Shown in pieces: positions 1 through 5,555 of a stretch of DNA of 5,555 nt. The notes beneath the pieces were generated by a model. That model saw nothing but the letters and a program-made list of their open reading frames with translations. It made no database searches and had not been told where the DNA came from. Both the position numbers and the translations under genes were made by a program. Source of the DNA: Cytophagales bacterium (GTDB lineage Bacteria > Bacteroidota > Bacteroidia > Cytophagales > ES-bin-26). Within the stretch, counting starts at the first letter, position 1. The number at the start of each line of letters is the position of its first letter. The stretch covers positions 1 through 5,555 of the forward strand of contig JACMKY010000678.1 in NCBI GenBank assembly GCA_014379925.1, written 5' to 3'.

Positions 1-228
1 ATGATGACCACCTTCGCCATGATTCTGGGAATGTTGCCATTGGCATACTCGCACAGCCCCGGCTCGGAGTTTAAAAACGGCATGGCCTGGGTGCTTATCG
101 GCGGCCTGACGAGTTCGTTTCTGTTCACCCTGTTTCTGGTGCCGAACGTGTATTGGGTCGTGGATCGGTTACAAGCTAAAGTCAGGCGATTAATGGGCAA
201 TGAGGAAAAGAGCAGTAAGGTAGTATGA
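1..228 (+). CDS. RND-family efflux permease, C-terminal fragment (5' end outside window)
   Basis: This is the C-terminal end of a resistance-nodulation-division inner-membrane pump subunit (AcrB/HAE1-like), which uses the proton gradient to export substrates through a periplasmic adaptor and an outer-membrane channel. The reading frame is open from base 1 to a TGA at 226-228, giving 75 residues. Residues 2-15 hold MTTFAMILGMLPLA, the usual end of the second-last membrane helix. GSEFKNGMAWVLIGGLTSS (22-40) is the typical loop and start of the last helix, which runs on through a hydrophobic stretch to LVPNVYW (about 46-52). A short basic cytoplasmic tail follows. An RND permease is normally over 1000 residues, so well over 90% is missing, and the ATG at base 1 is very probably an internal methionine. 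HAE1 (drug/solvent) seems likelier than heavy-metal CzcA, but the fragment cannot settle the substrate. Confidence 0.88.
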   Translation: MMTTFAMILGMLPLAYSHSPGSEFKNGMAWVLIGGLTSSFLFTLFLVPNVYWVVDRLQAKVRRLMGNEEKSSKVV

Positions 229-336
229 CGTCCCCAAAAATTGGAGTCATTGCCTCCTGAGGAATCCGGGTGCTTCGTTCAGAAGTTATCCAGTCTTACC
301 AAACTCAGTAGCTTTCAACGATGAGCTGACCGGGAG

Positions 337-354
337 AAAAGGACAACCTTTTTT
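337..354 (+). terminator. Weak hairpin with T-run downstream of the RND permease
   Basis: AAAAGG (337-342), a 4-base loop ACAA, then CCTTTT (347-352) and two more T, about 110 bases past the permease stop. It resembles a small intrinsic terminator for plus-strand transcription, but the stem is short and two thirds A-T, so it may be chance. Confidence 0.22.
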
Positions 355-381
355 CGGACCCTATCCAACCAAAACACCCAA

Positions 382-406
382 TCCCCTGACCTACCGGATC
401 AGGGGA
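382..406 (-). terminator. Probable terminator of the minus-strand secreted-protein gene
   Basis: A perfect 8-base-pair inverted repeat, TCCCCTGA (382-389) and TCAGGGGA (399-406), with a 9-base loop. It lies 41 bases beyond the stop codon of the minus-strand gene at 448. Read on the minus strand, the stem is followed by TTGGGTGTTTTGGTT, which is T-rich but interrupted by G. On the plus strand no T tract follows, so it fits the minus-strand gene better. A smaller stem, CCCG/CGGG at 415-427, followed by TTTT on the minus strand, sits between it and the stop and may contribute. Confidence 0.4.
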
Positions 407-447
407 CTGGAAAACCCGTTCATCGGGAACGTCCCCGGCGCGGGAAA

Positions 448-1071
448 TCAGCGGATGGGTTGCTGGAAGACGCTACCGGCGTGCGTTACTTCAAAGGCAC
501 CGCCGCTGGCCCGCACCTTCGACAAGTCGTATACCTTGCGGAAGTTACCTGGCTCGTCGATCTGCTCGGAGAAAATGCGGTTGTTTTGGGCATCGTAAAT
601 GGTAACCGTTACGGGTTGAGCGCGGTCGCCCAGTACACTCAATTCGTACCGGGTGCTTTCGGCCAGCGCGTTTACGTTTACCTTCAGTTCGGACTGCCGC
701 CCGGCCGTTTCTGATGAGGATGCCTCCCCGTACTGAAGCGTCTTGGTCGTTTTGCCACTGGCATCCGTTATTTGGATGGTGTACTCACCGCTGGGTAGTC
801 CGCTGAAGTTGTAGGGACGGGCAAAGCCGCCGGCTACGTTCCGGATGCGGTCGGTGAGCAGCAAGGTTCCCCGCTCGTCGTAAATGGAAACGCTCACGAT
901 TCCCTCGCTGGTGGACAGGTAAATGAGGCGGTATACGGCGTCCTTGTCCGACTTTTCAATGCTCATCTCGGCTTTGGCACCGGCGGCGTTGTCGTCTTCA
1001 CAATCGTTGGCAAAACCCTGGAAGCTCAGGACCATGAACAAGGAAGCAAGCGTCATTTTCAATTGTTTCAT
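448..1071 (-). CDS. Secreted protein with two tandem beta-rich repeats, function unknown
   Basis: I do not recognise a named gene. The chosen start is the ATG at 1071-1069, giving 207 residues, because it begins a clear signal peptide: basic MKQLK, a hydrophobic core (about 7-18), and a likely signal-peptidase cut after GFA (residue 21). Starting at 1122 would put 17 polar residues ahead of it. The single early cysteine (24) is not in a lipobox, so a soluble periplasmic or exported protein is more likely than a lipoprotein. The mature part has two similar units, about 47-107 and 142-200. Both contain Y-x-L near the start, a VxVxIYD strand (VSVSIYD 59-65, VTVTIYD 154-160), a basic/acidic turn, an aromatic (R/K)xYxxS segment and a closing strand. 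This suggests two small immunoglobulin-like sandwiches, as in DUF3244-like or sorting-domain-like proteins of Bacteroidota; that assignment is inferred. There is no catalytic motif. It seems to be transcribed alone. Confidence 0.8.
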   Translation of the reverse strand: MKQLKMTLASLFMVLSFQGFANDCEDDNAAGAKAEMSIEKSDKDAVYRLIYLSTSEGIVSVSIYDERGTLLLTDRIRNVAGGFARPYNFSGLPSGEYTIQITDASGKTTKTLQYGEASSSETAGRQSELKVNVNALAESTRYELSVLGDRAQPVTVTIYDAQNNRIFSEQIDEPGNFRKVYDLSKVRASGGAFEVTHAGSVFQQPIR

Positions 1072-1107
1072 AAAGCTGGTTGTACGAGTACGATTGGTTG
1101 AACGGCA

Positions 1108-1115
1108 CAAAGTTG
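1108..1115 (-). promoter_or_regulatory. Candidate -7 box for the secreted-protein gene
   Basis: On the minus strand 1115-1108 reads CAACTTTG, one mismatch from the Bacteroidota -7 consensus TAnnTTTG. It would start transcription near 1101 and leave a leader of about 30 bases before the ATG at 1071. I see no good TTG at the -33 position, which falls inside the inverted repeat at 1130-1168. Confidence 0.28.
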
Positions 1116-1129
1116 CACCCAATCACCCC

Positions 1130-1168
1130 ACATCCGGTAACCGCCCCGGGGCGCTTCTTTACGGATGT
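1130..1168. repeat. Imperfect inverted repeat enclosing a 12-base GC palindrome
   Basis: The outer arms are ACATCCGGTAA (1130-1140) and TTACGGATGT (1159-1168). They are complementary over 10 pairs with one extra G on the left. Between them lies the perfect palindrome CGCCCCGGGGCG (1142-1153). The element sits just upstream of the candidate -7 box of the minus-strand secreted-protein gene, so it could be an operator or a structured 5' element. No T-run follows on either strand, so a terminator is unlikely. Confidence 0.45.
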
Positions 1169-1554
1169 AGGAGAATACCCGATTGTGAATTATTCAAGGT
1201 GAGGCGTTTCCGGATCGGGCAACCATCGCCGAAGGGTCAGCTTGAAAACATTCTATTTGATTACAGGGCGTAATCCACCGTTTACGGGGGTTTCGGGCCG
1301 TGATACCGAATAAAATAAGGGTACGAAGCTGCTTAACCGGGAACTCGATTGCGGAATACGGCGGAAAAATCAGCCGACAGGGGGCCGGGAGGTGGATATC
1401 CGGCAGGTGGTTTTTGCCCGAAGCGTCACTCAAATAAACGCTTGAACCGGCACCGTCTTTCTTCATTTTGTGGTAACCTTACTCCGCCGACGGAGGAAAG
1501 TTCGGGCCGGTTCCGTTTAGCACTATTCTTTTTCTGGTTGGTCGGGTCCATCCG

Positions 1555-2463
1555 CTACCCGTACACCTTCTTCTGGGCCGACAGCAGGGTGTTTTGCAGG
1601 AGGGCAGCGATGGTCATCAGGCCCACGCCGCCGGGAACGGGCGTGATGTAGCTGGCCCTGGGAGCTACCTCGTCGAATCGCACGTCGCCCTTGAGTGCAA
1701 AACCCGATTTCCGGGTGGCGTCGTCTACCCGGGTCAGCCCCACGTCGATCACAACGGCGCCGGGCTTGACCATATCGGCGGTGATGAAGCCCGGCTTGCC
1801 CAGCGCGGCGATCAGGATGTCGGCCTGGCGGGTCAGTTCGGCGATGTCGGGCGTTTTGCTGTGGCACAACGTGACGGTGCAGTTGCCGGGGTAGGCATTG
1901 CGGCCCATCAGCAGGCTCATCGGCAGGCCCACGATCTGGCTGCGGCCCACCACCACGCAGTGCTTGCCGGCGGTCGGGAGTTGGTAGCGCTCCAGAAGCT
2001 GAAGAATGCCGAAGGGCGTGGCTGAGATGAAGGCGGGCAAGCCCTTGGCCATCCGCCCGATGTTGACGGGATGAAAACCGTCCACGTCCTTGGACGGCGA
2101 AATGCGTTCGGTTACTTTTTCCACCGAAATGTGGTCCGGCAGCGGCAGTTGCACGAGCAGGCCGTCCACGCCCGGGTCTTCGTTGACCGCTTGCACCGCC
2201 CCGAGCAGTTCGGCCTCCGAGATGGCGGGCGGGTAGCGGAGCAGGGTCGACTGGAATCCCACTTCCCCGCACGATTTGACCTTGCTGGCCACGTAGGTTT
2301 CGCTGGCGCCGTGGTTGCCCACCAGCATGGCCACCAGGTGCGGCGGGCGTTGACCGCGTTCCTGCATGAGCGCTACCGCCGCCGCAATGTCGTTCTTGAT
2401 GGCCTGGGCCGTGGTTTTTCCGTCGAGTAATCGGGCGGTGGCCCCGTTGATCGCTTGGTCCAT
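1555..2463 (-). CDS. folD: Bifunctional methylenetetrahydrofolate dehydrogenase / methenyltetrahydrofolate cyclohydrolase
   Basis: Cytosolic one-carbon enzyme. It oxidises 5,10-methylene-THF to 5,10-methenyl-THF, usually with NADP+, and hydrolyses that to 10-formyl-THF, feeding purine and formyl-Met-tRNA synthesis. It is complete at 302 residues (E. coli FolD has 288). The substrate domain has LLDGK (12-16), the catalytic Y57-x3-K61 in YVASK, DGLLVQLPLP (100-109) with Q105, and KDVDGFHP (125-132) with D128. These match E. coli Tyr50, Lys54, Gln98 and Asp121 with a constant offset of 7. The cofactor domain has the signature GRSQIVGLP (173-181) and ADILIAALGKPGF (214-226), and the C-terminal PGGVGLMT motif is at 277-284. 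All key residues are present. The ATG at 2463-2461 is the only methionine ahead of the conserved LLDGK, and it leaves a short extra N-terminus. No Shine-Dalgarno is visible. It diverges from tex across 126 bases. Confidence 0.97.
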   Translation of the reverse strand: MDQAINGATARLLDGKTTAQAIKNDIAAAVALMQERGQRPPHLVAMLVGNHGASETYVASKVKSCGEVGFQSTLLRYPPAISEAELLGAVQAVNEDPGVDGLLVQLPLPDHISVEKVTERISPSKDVDGFHPVNIGRMAKGLPAFISATPFGILQLLERYQLPTAGKHCVVVGRSQIVGLPMSLLMGRNAYPGNCTVTLCHSKTPDIAELTRQADILIAALGKPGFITADMVKPGAVVIDVGLTRVDDATRKSGFALKGDVRFDEVAPRASYITPVPGGVGLMTIAALLQNTLLSAQKKVYG

Positions 2464-2472
2464 GCGTGCGTT

Positions 2473-2517
2473 GGTGGGTGAAGTCCCAAAAATCCGCTTT
2501 TTATTCGAAAACCCACC
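2473..2517. repeat. Inverted repeat flanking the folD promoter region
   Basis: GGTGGGT (2473-2479) and ACCCACC (2511-2517) are perfect 7-base inverted arms with 31 bases between them, centred just upstream of folD and bracketing its candidate -7 box. It could be a split operator or a chance pair of G-rich words; nothing else supports either reading. Confidence 0.25.
2487..2494 (-). promoter_or_regulatory. Candidate -7 box for folD
   Basis: On the minus strand 2494-2487 reads GATTTTTG, one mismatch from TAnnTTTG. It would give a start near 2480 and a short leader of about 17 bases before the folD ATG at 2463. The -33 element is unclear, so this is tentative. Confidence 0.27.
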
Positions 2518-2547
2518 CGGGAACGCGTTTAAAACTACCGATCGTCC

Positions 2548-2555
2548 TAGCTTTG
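2548..2555 (+). promoter_or_regulatory. Bacteroidota-type -7 promoter box for tex
   Basis: TAGCTTTG is an exact match to the Bacteroidota -7 consensus TAnnTTTG on the tex strand. Transcription would begin near 2562, about 28 bases before the tex ATG at 2590. The upstream partner is only partial: TTTA at 2528-2531, spaced 16 bases, instead of TTTG or TTG. The TAG of the box is also an in-frame stop for tex, which rules out a longer N-terminus. Confidence 0.55.
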
Positions 2556-2589
2556 GCCCCTCGTCGACCCGTCAAAATCTTCTCCACCC

Positions 2590-4851
<2,262 letters not shown>

Positions 4852-4901
4852 GGCGTTCGGGCGGACTTTTTCCGGAGGCGGCACCACCGGGTGACCGGGG
4901 G

Positions 4902-4930
4902 TTTGGTAATGTTATCAAAAAATAATTTTG
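4902..4930 (+). promoter_or_regulatory. Bacteroidota-type promoter of the TetR-family gene
   Basis: TTTG (4902-4905), a 17-base spacer, then TAATTTTG (4923-4930): both elements match the Bacteroidota consensus TTTG and TAnnTTTG exactly, with accepted spacing. Transcription would start near 4937, about 38 bases before the ATG at 4975. This is the best promoter in the window. Confidence 0.65.
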
Positions 4931-4934
4931 ATAA
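4912..4934. promoter_or_regulatory. Inverted repeat over the TetR promoter, candidate operator
   Basis: TTATCAAAA (4912-4920), a 5-base spacer AATAA, and TTTTGATAA (4926-4934) form perfect 9-base arms. The element covers half of the spacer and all of the -7 box, so a protein bound here would block RNA polymerase. Regulators of the TetR family commonly bind such dyads in their own promoters, so autorepression is likely. An alternative is an A-T-rich hairpin ending tex transcripts, but the arms hold only one G-C pair and would fold weakly. Confidence 0.5.
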
Positions 4935-4935
4935 T

Positions 4936-4948
4936 TGAACAACGTTCA
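4936..4948. promoter_or_regulatory. Second short palindrome at the predicted start of transcription
   Basis: TGAAC (4936-4940), AAC, GTTCA (4944-4948): perfect 5-base arms with a 3-base centre, right at the predicted transcription start of the TetR gene. A compact dyad of this shape and place is typical of a TetR-family operator, and is arguably a better candidate than the longer A-T-rich repeat next to it. Confidence 0.42.
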
Positions 4949-4974
4949 TTTTATTTGTATCCGAAGTCTGATCC

Positions 4975-5555
4975 ATGCGTATTGCCGAACGGAAAGCCAG
5001 GGAAAAAGAAGACCTGAGAAATCTCATTCTTCAGGGAGCCAGAAAGCTTTTTCTACAAAAAGGCATCGAGCAAACCACGATCCGCAGCATCGCGGATGCC
5101 ATTGGTTACAGTGTGGGTACCGTTTACGTGTACTTTCCCAGCAAAGACGCGATCCTGTACGCACTGCACGCCGAGGGTTTTACGCATTTGAGCGGTCAGT
5201 TTAAGGTGTTACACCACGTACCCGACCCCATGGAAAGACTAAGGGCGATGGGCAAAGTATACCTCAAGTTTGCCATGGAAAACCCGGACATGTACGACTT
5301 AATGTTCAGTGTAAAGGCTCCGATGGCGTTTTTGAGCACCATGAACGAAGAAAAGTGGAACGAAGGAAAAGCCACTTTCGATGCGCTCCGAACAACGATT
5401 GAACAATGCATGGATACCGGGCATTTCAAAGGGCATAACCTGGAGCCGCTGGCGTTTATGATTTGGAGCCTGGTGCACGGGATGAGCAGCCTCGAAATCG
5501 GGCACCGAACCAAGGGGGTTAACCTGCAGAGCCCGCTGGCTATCGTAGACCAGGC
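4975..5555 (+). CDS. TetR/AcrR-family transcriptional regulator (3' end outside window)
   Basis: A one-component repressor-type regulator: an N-terminal DNA-binding domain and a C-terminal ligand-binding, dimerising domain. The frame is open from the ATG at 4975 to the window end, 193 codons plus two bases. Residues about 12-62 form the TetR_N domain, with A22-R-K-LF, the helix-turn-helix TTIRSIADAIGYSVGTVYVY (34-53) and the closing FPSKDAIL (54-61). The C-terminal half has W164-SLV-H168-G169 in IWSLVHGMSSLEI, the W-x3-HG signature of the TetR_C_33 (WHG) domain. Family members are around 200 residues, so only a few codons are probably missing. No Shine-Dalgarno precedes the start, and promoter and dyads lie just upstream. 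Such regulators often sit before efflux or adaptor genes, which here would be past the window. GC is lower than in tex (29 of 60 in 4981-5040 against 42 of 60 in 3001-3060). The ligand is unknown. Confidence 0.93.
   Translation, partial: MRIAERKAREKEDLRNLILQGARKLFLQKGIEQTTIRSIADAIGYSVGTVYVYFPSKDAILYALHAEGFTHLSGQFKVLHHVPDPMERLRAMGKVYLKFAMENPDMYDLMFSVKAPMAFLSTMNEEKWNEGKATFDALRTTIEQCMDTGHFKGHNLEPLAFMIWSLVHGMSSLEIGHRTKGVNLQSPLAIVDQ

Larger units (their letters stand above)
1072..1554. other. Intergenic region of about 480 bases without a convincing gene
   Basis: This region lies downstream of folD and upstream of the secreted-protein gene, both on the minus strand. I checked the open frames in it: a 90-codon minus frame at 1466-1194 and a plus frame starting at 1349. 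Neither shows a recognisable motif, domain or signal peptide, and the plus frame runs into folD antisense. Besides the inverted repeat at 1130-1168 it holds a perfect GATTAC/GTAATC hairpin (1259-1275, 5-base loop), a CTCCG/CGGAG hairpin (1482-1495, 4-base loop), and a distant 8-base inverted pair GAACCGGC (1444-1451) and GCCGGTTC (1506-1513). None has a terminator-like T tract in the folD direction. It may hold folD 3' sequence, a long upstream region, or a decayed or very small gene. Confidence 0.5.

Noticed and set aside
1..3. ATG at base 1 as a true start of the RND gene
   Set aside because: The first residues are in the middle of a conserved RND transmembrane segment, so the gene must begin before the window.
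1194..1466. A 90-codon minus-strand frame between folD and the secreted-protein gene
   Set aside because: It begins plausibly with MKKDGAGSSV, but shows no family motif, signal peptide or membrane segment, and no clear third-position GC bias. Kept only as a remote possibility in the intergenic description.
1482..1495. CTCCG/CGGAG hairpin as the folD terminator
   Set aside because: The stem is five base pairs, lies about 60 bases past the folD stop, and is not followed by a T tract on the minus strand.
1523..2272. A 249-codon minus-strand frame overlapping folD
   Set aside because: Same strand, shifted frame of folD; arginine/glycine/proline-rich with no domain, while the folD frame carries all family motifs.
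4852..4900. Terminator for tex
   Set aside because: There is a run of five T at 4867-4871 but no stable stem directly before it. CACC-G-GGTG and CCGG/CCGG pairings are too short, so no intrinsic terminator is called here.

Overview
The window looks like an ordinary chromosomal stretch from a fairly GC-rich member of the Bacteroidota, probably Cytophagales (Spirosoma/Larkinella-like; this lower rank is a guess from general resemblance). Three things point to the phylum: start codons lack a Shine-Dalgarno sequence, two intergenic regions carry exact matches to the Bacteroidota -7 box TAnnTTTG, and there is a small secreted beta-rich protein of a style common in that group.

Layout from left to right. 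(1) 1-228, plus strand: the last 75 residues of an RND-type efflux permease whose body lies outside the window. (2) 229-447: a gap between convergent genes with two hairpins, one a plausible terminator for the minus-strand gene. (3) 448-1071, minus strand: a 207-residue protein with a signal peptide and two similar beta-rich repeats, function unknown. (4) 1072-1554: about 480 bases with no convincing gene, containing a probable promoter region and an imperfect inverted repeat around a 12-base GC palindrome. (5) 1555-2463, minus strand: folD, complete, a one-carbon/folate enzyme. (6) 2464-2589: a divergent promoter region, with an exact TAnnTTTG box facing tex. (7) 2590-4851, plus strand: tex, complete, an RNA-binding transcription-accessory protein with Tex-N, YqgF-like, helix-hairpin-helix and S1 regions. 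(8) 4852-4974: a short regulatory region with an exact Bacteroidota promoter overlapped by a 9-base-arm inverted repeat and followed at once by a second palindrome. (9) 4975 to the window end, plus strand: a TetR/AcrR-family regulator, cut off after 193 codons.

The genes do not form one pathway. folD and tex are housekeeping genes sharing a divergent promoter region. The two ends look like parts of separate transport or regulation loci: an efflux pump on the left, and on the right a TetR regulator of a kind often found beside efflux genes. The best-supported regulatory signal is the TetR promoter/operator, which suggests autorepression. I saw no mobile element, CRISPR array, RNA gene or clear sign of an undescribed system.
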